Origin: Gemmatimonadota bacterium
GTDB lineage: Bacteria; Gemmatimonadota; Gemmatimonadetes; Gemmatimonadales; Gemmatimonadaceae
Length of the DNA stretch: 64,000 bases
NCBI GenBank assembly: GCA_027622655.1
Contig: JAQBYI010000010.1
Location: forward strand, 1 to 64,000
Direction: 5' to 3'
The first letter of the stretch is position 1. The number at the start of each line of letters is the position of its first letter. Below, one piece after another: positions 42,990 through 55,799 of the stretch. Both the position numbers and the translations under genes were made by a program. Under the pieces are notes generated by a model that was given only the letters and a program-made list of their open reading frames with translations, had not been told where the DNA came from and searched no databases.

Positions 42990-44261
42990 CTACTCCTGCG
43001 GCGGCTTGGCGCCGACCGGAGCCGACATATCCATTCCCGGCATGCTTCCCATGCCGCCCATCAGCGTATTGAGATTCGACTCGGAGTCCACCAGGAACGT
43101 CCCCGAGGCAACCACCACGTCGCCGGCCTTTACGCCGCGGATGATTTCGATGCGACCATCATTCGCCGCGCCGAGCACCACGAGGTGCGGCTCGAGCATC
43201 GCGTCCGGTCGCTTTACGAAAACGATGCTTCGCTCTCCCGTCGTCAGTACGGCCGATCGCGGAACCGTGAGCACTCCCTGCCTGGCTTCGCTGTTCAGCC
43301 GCAGCGTCGCATACATCCCCGGCATGAGGCGTAGGCGCGGATTCGCCAGTTCGATGCGCACGCGCGCGGTGCGCGTATCGGCGTTGACCGTGGGATAGAT
43401 GTAGGAGATGCGTCCGCGCCACGATTCACCCGGAAACGCATCAATCTCTGCGGTGACGGAAAGCCCCAGTCGCATCGCGCGAAGGTCCTGCTCGAACACT
43501 TCGCCCTCGACCCAGACGACGCTCAGGTCGGCGATTTTGAACAGAGCATCGCCGGGCATGATCCGCTGGCCCTGAAATACCGCCTTCTCAACGACGACAC
43601 CCTGCGTTCCCGCACGCAACGTGAGCGTGCGCTCCACGACACCAGTCCGTTCGATCCGGGCGATGTCGGCCTCGGGAATATCCCAGTAGGTGAGACGGCG
43701 CCTCGCTGACGCGGCCAGTTCATCAGCGCCGCGCCGCGCATCGGGTGAGCCATCCTTGACGTCCGCCACGAGACGCGTGGCGAGGAGGAGCTCTTCCTGC
43801 GCAGCGACGAGCATTGGCGCGTACACGGAAAGCAGTGGTTCGCCTGCCTGAACTGCGCGGCCTGTGAAGTCCACGAAGAGCTGTTCAACCCATCCGTCAA
43901 TCTTCGGAGCGATCGTCGTGACCCGCGTTTCGTCGTACTTGACCTGTCCCACCGTCCGGATTTCGCGCGCGAACGACCCCTGCGTGACGGTTGCGTATGT
44001 GATCCCGATCCGTCGGGCACCGTCGTCCGTCAGCATGACAGTGTTGAGCCCTTCGCTCTTCGCCGGCGTTGAGTCCGGTCCGGGCGTTCCCGCCATGCCC
44101 GCCATTCCAGAGTGGTCTTGCGGGTCCGCCGCAATCGGAACGGACTCCGGGCTGCGGGTCATGAACCACGCAGCGAACACGGCGGCGCCGAGCACAGCCA
44201 CGCCGAGGGTTATGCCGAGTGCGCGCCGCATTGTCGAGGGCGGGTTGGTTGGGTCGGTCAT
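42990..44261 (-). CDS. cusB: RND periplasmic adaptor, CusB-type
   Basis: A 423-aa membrane-fusion protein with an N-terminal anchor (about 15-35) and Met/His-rich linker (DHSGMAGMAG), then DDGARRIGITYATVTQG, lipoyl-like TTIAPKIDGWVEQLFVDFTG, a helical hairpin and the beta-barrel domain ending VVASGTFLVDSESNL. The Met-rich start fits CusB, which passes Cu(I) to CusA. Start overlaps cusC stop by four bases with GGAG before it. Confidence 0.91.
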   Translation of the reverse strand: MTDPTNPPSTMRRALGITLGVAVLGAAVFAAWFMTRSPESVPIAADPQDHSGMAGMAGTPGPDSTPAKSEGLNTVMLTDDGARRIGITYATVTQGSFAREIRTVGQVKYDETRVTTIAPKIDGWVEQLFVDFTGRAVQAGEPLLSVYAPMLVAAQEELLLATRLVADVKDGSPDARRGADELAASARRRLTYWDIPEADIARIERTGVVERTLTLRAGTQGVVVEKAVFQGQRIMPGDALFKIADLSVVWVEGEVFEQDLRAMRLGLSVTAEIDAFPGESWRGRISYIYPTVNADTRTARVRIELANPRLRLMPGMYATLRLNSEARQGVLTVPRSAVLTTGERSIVFVKRPDAMLEPHLVVLGAANDGRIEIIRGVKAGDVVVASGTFLVDSESNLNTLMGGMGSMPGMDMSAPVGAKPPQE

Positions 44262-45652
44262 CGGGTAGCTCCGGAAGCATCGGCGTCACGCGCCGAGGAG
44301 TTGGCGGAAAGGAGTTCACGTCCGAGCAGCATCTCGAGGTCGGCCCAGTCCTGCCCTTCCTCGGCTTCGAGTGCGGCCAGTTCCTGGCGGAATCGGTTCA
44401 CCGCCATCTGATTGTCGAGCAGCGTCATGAAGTTCACGCGCCCCACACGGTACGCCGCGAGCGCCGACGTAACGGCCGCCTGCGCCTGTGGCAGAATCGT
44501 CGTGCGGTAGAGAACGGCCAGGCGCCGGGCCCGAATGAGATCGGCGTGGACTGCGGCCACACGCGCCCGTGTGTCGGCGCGCACCGCGGCCAAGTCGGCG
44601 GCGGCCACCTGCCGCATCGCGGCGGCCTCGTCGCGCATCTTGAACTGGCGGTCGCGTGCAAAGATCGGGAGGCTCGCCCCAACCATCAGGCTCCCCATTC
44701 GTTCGGTCCCCATCTCACCGCCGCGCTGCGCGTATTGAATGCCCACCTGCAGGTCGGGCCAGAGGTCGCGGCGAGCCAGTTCCTCGCCCGTGACGGCTGC
44801 GTCGAGCGCCCGTTCGCCCGAGCGCACCATCGGGCGTTCGGCTTCCGCACTGGAGATAAGCGACGCGAGCGTCGGTACTTCGGCCGGGAAGGTCGGCAGC
44901 TCCGGCATTCCGACCGGTCCGTCAGGCGCGAGATCGGCAAGTGAATTCAGTCGGGACGCGGCCGCCGTGCGCATCGCACCCATGCGCACCGTGTCTTCGG
45001 TCATCTTCGCGACCTCCACCTGCGCACGCAGCACGTCGGCCTGCTGGCTCTCGCCCACACGGTACATCGCCTCGGACATGCGCTGGAGATCGAGGAGCAG
45101 CCGCAGTGTCTCGCGTGCAACACCAAGCGAGACGTCGGTCTTGTACACTTCATAAAACGCCATGGCGCTCTGCGCGCGCACCGCCCACGCGACTTCGCGT
45201 GCCATCTCCGTCTCGCCTTCAGCGCGTGTTGACGCGATGCGTCCTGCGAGGCCCAGTTTGCCCGCGACCGGCACCATCTGCATCAGTTGCAACGTGGTCA
45301 TGCCGAGGGTCTTCATCGGCGCGAGCTGTGGGAGCATGTAATCCATGAGCCCCAGTTGCAGTTGGGGGTCGGGCATGCGCCGGGCGCCCGGCACGACCGC
45401 AGCTTTCGCGTCCGCCATTGCACGTGCGGCAGCCGCGCGCGGATTGTCGCGCGCGACGGCAGCATAAACCGAACGGAGCTGGAGCGCCGTCGTATCGGAG
45501 GCGGAGAGCGACTGAGAATTGGCGACGCCAAGCGGCGCCACGGATATCAGCAGCGCGGCGCATACGGCAACCGGCAGGACAGAACAATGCTCGGTAGGCT
45601 TGGCGAACACGCCGACGCCCATGCGCGAACATGGCATTGATCGAAAGAACAC
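44258..45652 (-). CDS. cusC: TolC-family outer-membrane factor, CusC-type
   Basis: A 464-aa efflux channel. After a hydrophobic export segment (VLPVAVCAALLISVAPLGVA) the protein is mostly long helices with two OEP repeats (RSVYAAVARDNPRAAAARAMADAK; PTLASLISSAEAERPMVRSGERALD), a QYAQRGGEMG loop, and a final NFMTLLDNQMAVNRFRQELAAL helix. Several starts are possible (GTG 45652, ATG 45637, ATG 45622). No clear lipobox. First RND gene; a palindrome lies just upstream. Confidence 0.88.
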   Translation of the reverse strand: MFFRSMPCSRMGVGVFAKPTEHCSVLPVAVCAALLISVAPLGVANSQSLSASDTTALQLRSVYAAVARDNPRAAAARAMADAKAAVVPGARRMPDPQLQLGLMDYMLPQLAPMKTLGMTTLQLMQMVPVAGKLGLAGRIASTRAEGETEMAREVAWAVRAQSAMAFYEVYKTDVSLGVARETLRLLLDLQRMSEAMYRVGESQQADVLRAQVEVAKMTEDTVRMGAMRTAAASRLNSLADLAPDGPVGMPELPTFPAEVPTLASLISSAEAERPMVRSGERALDAAVTGEELARRDLWPDLQVGIQYAQRGGEMGTERMGSLMVGASLPIFARDRQFKMRDEAAAMRQVAAADLAAVRADTRARVAAVHADLIRARRLAVLYRTTILPQAQAAVTSALAAYRVGRVNFMTLLDNQMAVNRFRQELAALEAEEGQDWADLEMLLGRELLSANSSARDADASGATR

Positions 45653-45670
45653 GGATTACTCCACGGTTGT

Positions 45671-45691
45671 GTGGCGGCAGACTGCCGCCAC
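45671..45691. promoter_or_regulatory. 21-bp palindrome upstream of cusC
   Basis: A perfect inverted repeat GTGGCGGCAG-A-CTGCCGCCAC, 10-bp arms with a single central base, 19 bp before the upstream-most cusC start. Shape and position fit a dyad operator for a dimeric metal regulator, or a hairpin in the cusC leader. Confidence 0.5.
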
Positions 45692-45756
45692 GGGCGGACC
45701 TCCCCTCCGGCACGCGAGCGCGTTGGCGCTACGAGCGTGCGATGATCAGAGGACGG

Positions 45757-46152
45757 TCAGCTGCGTGGAGGGGGTGGTTCCGGCCGGAGCGGCCCAGTGC
45801 CGAGCCCGACCTGATGGCGCCACACCGCGAGGTCAACAGCGGCGGCGGCAACAGGCTGCGCCGACGACGGTGTAACGGTGACGAATGCCACGCCGCAGGG
45901 AACCGACGCCTGACAACCGTGCCGGGACCCCGGCGAGCTGTCGCACGGACCGCCGTCGTGGCCATTCTGATCCGCGCCGGCCTCTTGTGCGCACAGAGCC
46001 GATTCGTCGTCCATCGGCATCCCCATCCCCGCTTCCATTTCCATCATGGACGCTGTCATCGAATCGCCCAGTGGCCCACAACTGGCCCACTGCGCCGCAT
46101 CCGCAAGCGGAAGCAGCAGCACAAACACGGCAGCGATGATTCGGCGAGTCAT
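45757..46152 (-). CDS. Small secreted Met/Cys/His-rich putative copper-binding protein
   Basis: A 131-aa exported protein: signal peptide to about residue 20 (LLLPLADAAQ), then a Met-rich MMEMEAGMGMPMDD stretch and Cys/His-rich CGPL...CAQEAG..GHDGGPCDSS..HGCQASVPCG. Pairs of cysteines and the Met cluster suggest a periplasmic Cu(I) buffer. Located immediately upstream of cusC on the same strand. No named family recognised. Confidence 0.65.
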   Translation of the reverse strand: MTRRIIAAVFVLLLPLADAAQWASCGPLGDSMTASMMEMEAGMGMPMDDESALCAQEAGADQNGHDGGPCDSSPGSRHGCQASVPCGVAFVTVTPSSAQPVAAAAVDLAVWRHQVGLGTGPLRPEPPPPRS

Positions 46153-46372
46153 TCCGGACGAAGATTCCGTGGGATGATGGTGGTTACCTACGAGAACTGA
46201 TGTAAGCCTACGGGCGGCGACGATCTACCACAACGGGGCGATCTGCCGATGCCGTGTAGGGATTATACCGACGTCGCATGCGCGTTTCCCCTCTGCTCAC
46301 CGGTTACCCATCCACCGAGACTGAGTCATCGGCGTCGCTTGATGCGCGGCCGTACCTGAGCAAGGAGTGCCG

Positions 46373-46651
46373 GTGCCACGAATTCTCGTCATTGATGACG
46401 ATCCAAAGGTCACGAGTGTTGTCCGCCGCGGACTGGCGTTGGAGGGCTACACGGTTGACGTCGCCGGCAGTGGCCCAGATGGCCTTTCGATCGCGCGCGA
46501 CCACACGCCGGACCTTGTGTGTGGCATGACGCTCAACGAGAAGGACGCTGCGGCAACGGCCTCATTCGAAGGCACGGAGTACTACTTCTGCAGCCAGGGC
46601 TGCCATGCAGCCTTCATGGCAGATCCCAAGCAGTACGCCGGCAAACAATGA
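46373..46651 (+). CDS. Chimera of truncated response-regulator receiver and YHS domain
   Basis: A 92-aa protein starting at GTG 46373 with AAGGAG five bases upstream. Residues 1-47 are the start of an OmpR-type receiver: VPRILVIDDDPKVTSVVRRG and ARDHTPDLV, ending right before the strand that would carry the phospho-acceptor Asp. Residues 48-92 are a complete YHS domain: CGMTLNEKDAAATASFEG, YYFCSQGCHAAFMADP. The join falls where both parent families have a hydrophobic LV/PV residue, consistent with a recombination or deletion fusion. The receiver half cannot be phosphorylated; the YHS half keeps its metal-type Cys pattern. Confidence 0.8.
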   Translation: MPRILVIDDDPKVTSVVRRGLALEGYTVDVAGSGPDGLSIARDHTPDLVCGMTLNEKDAAATASFEGTEYYFCSQGCHAAFMADPKQYAGKQ

Positions 46652-46701
46652 TGCGGCCCGCTCCGTTCACCCGCATTGTGGTGCCGCTCACGCCCCCGTT
46701 G

Positions 46702-47520
46702 TCACCGCACCTGAAACGTCAACGTGGCCCACTTCGACTCGTAGTTCAGCCCCTCCGTACGCATGGCCGCCATATTGATGAACTTCACGTAGACCGCGCC
46801 CGCGTGTGCCAGCGGAATGCTGGCGACGCCCTCGGAGTTCGAACGCGTGCTCTTCTGCTCCACGGCAGCGTCCTTGTCGTTGGTACCGCCGTACAACACG
46901 AGCTGGTTCGCGACCGGTTTGCCGTCCACCAGCGCCCGGACACGGAGCGTTCCGCCAACGGCAAGCGAATACGGATTCTCGAGCGGAACGAGCTCGGCAG
47001 GGTAGCCCATGACGGTCGCATAGTGATCGCTCCGGGCGTTGCCGACCTGGATGAGCGTCTTGATGTGTTTCGCATACCGCTCGCGCACCGAGTCGGCCGA
47101 CTGGCCGGCACGCTTGCGCGCCGCGAGTACGTCGGGGATGCCGTCTTCCTGAAGGTAGAGGTCAAAATCTGCGCCGGTCATCGTCAGCGCGTTGGGCTTC
47201 GTCGACACGCCGACGACGTACGTTCCCGCGCCGCGAGTATGAATGTGAAACGTGCTCGTGTCGCCGACGACGCCCCATTCGGCGGTGTCGAGCGGCGACC
47301 GTCGCGTCGGTGACACGACACTCAGGTCGGCCAGCCGGTTGCGCGCAATGGAGTTCTCGCTGCGGGTGAACGTGCCGTTGAGCACGCGAATACGCACCTC
47401 GGTGTTTTCCGGTGCGAAATAGCGCGACGGCTTGAGGAACATGTCGTGCGCGGCGCCGATCGCCACGGCGCACAGCACAAACGCCGCGGCCAGCAGGGGA
47501 ACTCGTGTGATCTTCTTCAT
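46702..47520 (-). CDS. DUF4198 family periplasmic protein, third copy
   Basis: A 272-aa exported protein (signal peptide LLAAAFVLCAVAIGAAHD). Mature part HDMFLKPSRYFAPENTEVRIRVLNGTFTRSEN, AELVPLENPYSL, RVRALVDGKPVANQLVLYGG and YESKWATLTFQVR. Strongly paralogous to the second copy (35805-36680), with the same GKPVANQ and ESKWATL landmarks. ATG overlaps the stop of the membrane-anchor gene by four bases. It is the last gene of a HupE-anchor-DUF4198 transcript. Confidence 0.88.
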   Translation of the reverse strand: MKKITRVPLLAAAFVLCAVAIGAAHDMFLKPSRYFAPENTEVRIRVLNGTFTRSENSIARNRLADLSVVSPTRRSPLDTAEWGVVGDTSTFHIHTRGAGTYVVGVSTKPNALTMTGADFDLYLQEDGIPDVLAARKRAGQSADSVRERYAKHIKTLIQVGNARSDHYATVMGYPAELVPLENPYSLAVGGTLRVRALVDGKPVANQLVLYGGTNDKDAAVEQKSTRSNSEGVASIPLAHAGAVYVKFINMAAMRTEGLNYESKWATLTFQVR

Positions 47521-48218
47521 TTCACGTACCTCAATGATTGATAGTCGCCGCGCGTGGTCAGGGTCACGACGAGAGGTTCGGCCGTGCGATTGCGCCAATA
47601 CCAGCCGTGGCGTCCGTCAAATGCTGCCACGATCTCACCGGAGTCAGCCCGCACGGCGACACCCTTTCGATAACTGTGAAAGTCACCGTCCGGCGCATTG
47701 AGCGTGTCTCCGTGCAGGTCGTAGTTCACCACACCTCGATCGGTTGACCAGGCGAAAGTCGCGCGCGCACCCTTTCGCATGTCGAGCTTGATTTCTTTTC
47801 CTTCGCCCGCCTTCAGCTCGACTCGCTCAACGTGGCTGTTCGTGGATGTTCCCGGTGCAGTGGCAATCGCGGCGGGGACGGTCGCAGTTGCAGTTGCAAT
47901 TGCAGTTGTAGCGGTCGCCACGCTGTCTTCGCGGTCCGCCGCTGCGGCTGCCGCGGCGTCAGCCGAGTCATTGGCCGCGGCTTCCTTCGCCAGCCGCGCC
48001 TTGATCTCGCCCATCCGCGTCAGGCCAATCACGCTCCCGATCCGCGTCGGGTCGATCCCGTACTCGGCTGGCAACACCACGGTCACGAGAATCACAGCCG
48101 CGCTCACGATTGCGATGGCTGTCGATCGAAGCAACGCGCGTGACGACGGAAGCGTACCGTCAGGCGTCGCAGGTGATCCGGAGGTACCGGGCGCATTCGG
48201 AGTGTCGTCTGCCTTCAT
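47517..48218 (-). CDS. Transmembrane anchor protein associated with HupE/DUF4198
   Basis: A 233-aa single-pass protein: a cytosolic N-terminus, TM helix about 32-52, then IDPTRIGSVIGLTRMGEIKARL, an Ala/Thr-rich low-complexity stretch (ATATTAIATATAT) encoded by a 6-bp-type repeat, and a periplasmic beta domain with YDLHGDTLNAPDGDFHSYRKG and GWYWRNRTAEPLVVTLTTRG. Proteins of this layout regularly sit next to HupE/UreJ genes in metal clusters; their function is unknown. Start overlaps the HupE stop. Confidence 0.8.
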   Translation of the reverse strand: MKADDTPNAPGTSGSPATPDGTLPSSRALLRSTAIAIVSAAVILVTVVLPAEYGIDPTRIGSVIGLTRMGEIKARLAKEAAANDSADAAAAAAADREDSVATATTAIATATATVPAAIATAPGTSTNSHVERVELKAGEGKEIKLDMRKGARATFAWSTDRGVVNYDLHGDTLNAPDGDFHSYRKGVAVRADSGEIVAAFDGRHGWYWRNRTAEPLVVTLTTRGDYQSLRYVK

Positions 48219-48934
48219 ATGAAGTCCGGAAGAAAGTAGCCTGTGACTTGATAGCCCACGAGCACGAAGCCGGCGGTCATGATCCAGACATTCGCCGCGT
48301 ATGCGTGCCGCCCGAAGCTCCTGGTACGACGCCAGTATCCCATCGCGATCAATATCGCGCTCAGCGCGAGCAACTGGCCCATCTCCACACCAACGTTGAA
48401 CGCCACGAGATTCTGCACGAGCCCGTCAGGCGAAACCTCAAAGTCGAGAATCTTTGTCGCCAGCCCAAATCCGTGGAACAACCCAAAGATCAGCGTCGCA
48501 GCCTTGGTGCTCGGCTGGAATCCAAACCACCGCTGGAACGCGCCGAGGTTATCCAGCGCCTTGTACACAACGGAGAATCCGATGATCGCGTCAATGATGT
48601 ACGCGTTCACCTTCACCTCGGTCAGCACACCGGCGATCAGCGTAACGGAATGACCGACCGCGAAAAGCGTGACGTACAGTCCGACATCGCGAAGCCGATG
48701 CAGAAAGAAGATGACGCCGAGCAGGAAGAGGAGGTGGTCGTAGCCGGTGACCATGTGTTTGGCACCGAGGTACGCGAACGGCATCAACAGAACGCCGGAA
48801 ACTTCCTGGATCCATCCTTTGTCGCCGGCGGTCACGCCGTGCGCAAACGCATCAGCCGGAAAGGCGATCAGCGCGCAGATCGTTGATAACACGACGAACG
48901 CCCGCCACCGGTCAGTTGGGTTCCATTTGCTCAT
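48215..48934 (-). CDS. HupE/UreJ-family membrane protein
   Basis: A 239-aa membrane protein with a signal segment (ALIAFPADAFAHGV, His just after cleavage) and about six TM helices. Family landmarks: GYDHLLFLLGVIFFLHRLRD, HSVTLIAGVLTEVKVNAYIIDAIIGFSVVYKALDN, FGLFHGFGLATKI. HupE/UreJ proteins are nickel or cobalt permeases in characterised cases; the surrounding copper/zinc genes make the substrate here uncertain. Confidence 0.87.
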   Translation of the reverse strand: MSKWNPTDRWRAFVVLSTICALIAFPADAFAHGVTAGDKGWIQEVSGVLLMPFAYLGAKHMVTGYDHLLFLLGVIFFLHRLRDVGLYVTLFAVGHSVTLIAGVLTEVKVNAYIIDAIIGFSVVYKALDNLGAFQRWFGFQPSTKAATLIFGLFHGFGLATKILDFEVSPDGLVQNLVAFNVGVEMGQLLALSAILIAMGYWRRTRSFGRHAYAANVWIMTAGFVLVGYQVTGYFLPDFI

Positions 48935-48997
48935 GCTCAGATCTCATCCGAAGTGTGGAATCTCCGAGAATCTACCTCCAGTCAATGCGCTACGACG

Positions 48998-49026
48998 TTG
49001 TGCAGTCGCCGCGTGCCCGGTATACA
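48998..49026 (+). promoter_or_regulatory. Sigma70-type promoter before the His-rich gene
   Basis: TTGTGC (48998-49003), 17-bp spacer, TATACA (49021-49026). The expected start of transcription falls within about two bases of the ATG at 49035, so the mRNA may be almost leaderless. Confidence 0.6.
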
Positions 49027-49034
49027 TTTTGGTC

Positions 49035-49487
49035 ATGCTTCGCGCCACCGTGACTCGCGCCTCCATGCTGGCGCTTGCCTCAATCGTTGCGCTCGCTCCC
49101 GCCGGTACGGCGTGGGCGCACGCCGAAGCGCATCATGTGGCGTCGGAGCGCACACACGACTCTGGCGCGCACGAATCGCACGGACGCCGATCGCATGCAC
49201 ATGCTCCGCTCGATCACGCCGACGGAGCATCCGATGTCGGGCAGGCGCCGGACGTGACGTCCGTCTCTGCGCCGGGTGACAGAGATCACCACCATTCGAC
49301 GCTTTCCGAGGCCGCGCTCCCGCGACCGGATCGTGATGCGCCGCGCGACGGTCCCGCCGAGCCAGACCGCCTGACCGCGAGTGAGATACCGATGGCTGGC
49401 GCCGTCGTCGTGGAGGCCCGCACCACATACGCGGCCACTCACGGCAAAAGTCCTCCAGATCGACCGCGCGGCCCCCCGGCCAACTGA
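49035..49487 (+). CDS. Secreted His-rich putative metal-binding protein
   Basis: A 150-aa exported protein with a signal peptide ending AGTAWAHAEAHH. The mature protein is His/Asp-rich (SGAHESHGRRSHAHAPLDHAD; DRDHHHSTLSEA), a likely Zn/Co/Cu buffer in the periplasm, with a low-complexity Pro/Arg tail. Immediately precedes the Czc-type operon. No family recognised. Confidence 0.62.
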   Translation: MLRATVTRASMLALASIVALAPAGTAWAHAEAHHVASERTHDSGAHESHGRRSHAHAPLDHADGASDVGQAPDVTSVSAPGDRDHHHSTLSEAALPRPDRDAPRDGPAEPDRLTASEIPMAGAVVVEARTTYAATHGKSPPDRPRGPPAN

Positions 49488-49646
49488 TCAGCCGTAGCGC
49501 GCCGCGGGCATCCTGCCCGTGCGCTGCCCGCCACACACATCATACAGAGTCGCTGAACGCGCCCGGAGACTTCCGGGGGCGGCTTGGCAGCCGGCTGGCC
49601 GCACCGTTCAGTGCGCCGACCGGTGCACCAGCCGGTGGACCCGGGG

Positions 49647-51035
49647 ATGCATATGAATTCAATGAAGCAGGTCGGAATACTTGTTGCCGTCGCCGCGCTC
49701 GCTGGATGCGCGAGCGCACCATCACGCTCACCAATCGTCCAGCCGCGTGCACTCGGGCGGGACGTGCCGGTCTTTTGGCCCGTTCGCAATGACAGCGGGC
49801 GACCCGCAACGTCGGCACCAGTTGGCGCCAACGACTCCCTTGCATTGCGCGATGCGGTCGCGGCCGCGCTCCTTCACAGTCCGACGCTCGCTGGGTATGC
49901 GTGGGACGTGCGGGCACGCGAGGCACAACTGCTGCAAGTCACGAGATTCCCGAACCCGGTCGTGGGTTTCTTGGCCGAAGACGTCGGTGCCTCGCCGGTC
50001 GGAAGCGGAAATGCTGCTCAGCAGGTGATTGAGCCGCAGACGACAATTCAGCTGAGCCAACTGGTCGAGCTCCCCGGCAAGCGGTTGGCACGCCGAAGAA
50101 TGGCAACGGCCGACCGCGATCTCGCGGGTTGGGACTACGAGTCGGCCAGAATCGACCTCCTGACTCGCGTCACGCAAACGTTCGTTGACCTGCTTGCCGC
50201 GCAGGAGATGGTCGCCCTCACGACGCAAGCAACCGCGACCGCCGACCAGGTGCTGCAGAGCGTCGCCGCGCGCGTACAGGCTGGGGTAGCGTCGCCGATC
50301 GAAGCCACCAAGGCCGACATCGGGCTTGCATCTGCCCGCATCGAATCCGAGCGCGCGACGCAGCGACTAGACGTCGTTCGGCACAAGTTGGCGTCGGAAT
50401 GGGGTGCCGCAGCACCGGACTTCGCGGCAGTCAGAGGCGACCTCAGCACCGTAGCCGCGCCGCCAACCCATGCCGCGCTCGCGGCGCAACTCACGGAAAA
50501 CCCCGAACTCGCGCGATGGACTGCGGAGATCTCGCGGCGGCGGTCGGCACTTTCGTTCGAGTCCGCGAAGCGCCTCCCCGATGTTTCCGTGATCGCCGGC
50601 CAGCGCACGTTTACCGAACTCAACACCGACGCCTACGTGGTCGGTGCATCAATCGCCCTCCCACTGTTCGACCGCAATCAGGGCGGCACGGCCGAGGCAA
50701 AAAGTTTGCTCAACAAGTCGTATGAAGCCAGGCGGGCCGCGGAATTGCGCGTCGGGCTGGCCCTGACGACTGCACACAGCGCTCTCACAACGGCGTACCG
50801 GGAAGCGACCACGTTGCGCGAGACGATCCTGCCGCGATCCCAAGAGGCGTTCGATGCCGTTAGCGAGGGATACAGGCTCGGACGCTTCGGATTGCTCGAT
50901 GTGCTCGATGCGCAGCGCACGCTGACCTCGGCGCGCACGCAGGCGTTGAGGGCCGGCGGCGAGTATCACAAGGCCGTCGCCGAAGTCGAACGACTGATCG
51001 GAGCACCACTCCCCACTGTGACCCGAGAGCGGTAA
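49647..51035 (+). CDS. czcC: TolC-family outer-membrane factor, CzcC-type
   Basis: A 462-aa lipoprotein channel subunit (lipobox ALAGC near residue 21). Two OEP repeats (DAVAAALLHSPTLAGYAWDVRARE; LTENPELARWTAEISRRRS), TQTFVDLLAAQEMV helix and a final LLDVLDAQRTLTSARTQAL. Start uncertain among ATGs at 49647, 49653 and 49662. First gene of czcCBA, following a GC-rich leader with hairpins (49496-49525, 49562-49577) whose function is unknown. Confidence 0.87.
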   Translation: MHMNSMKQVGILVAVAALAGCASAPSRSPIVQPRALGRDVPVFWPVRNDSGRPATSAPVGANDSLALRDAVAAALLHSPTLAGYAWDVRAREAQLLQVTRFPNPVVGFLAEDVGASPVGSGNAAQQVIEPQTTIQLSQLVELPGKRLARRRMATADRDLAGWDYESARIDLLTRVTQTFVDLLAAQEMVALTTQATATADQVLQSVAARVQAGVASPIEATKADIGLASARIESERATQRLDVVRHKLASEWGAAAPDFAAVRGDLSTVAAPPTHAALAAQLTENPELARWTAEISRRRSALSFESAKRLPDVSVIAGQRTFTELNTDAYVVGASIALPLFDRNQGGTAEAKSLLNKSYEARRAAELRVGLALTTAHSALTTAYREATTLRETILPRSQEAFDAVSEGYRLGRFGLLDVLDAQRTLTSARTQALRAGGEYHKAVAEVERLIGAPLPTVTRER

Positions 51036-51041
51036 CCGCGA

Positions 51042-55722
<4,681 letters not shown>

Positions 55723-55799
55723 CTCCGATCCTGCCGTCCGGCGCCCGCCGTGGCGCCCCGCGCGGCCAGATCACTACTGTTTAGCACCATGATGAGCAG

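Noticed and set aside
46278-46529. 83-aa plus-strand frame beginning at 46278
   Set aside because: Overlaps the receiver/YHS gene in another frame and has no family features; the GTG at 46373 has the better ribosome-binding site.
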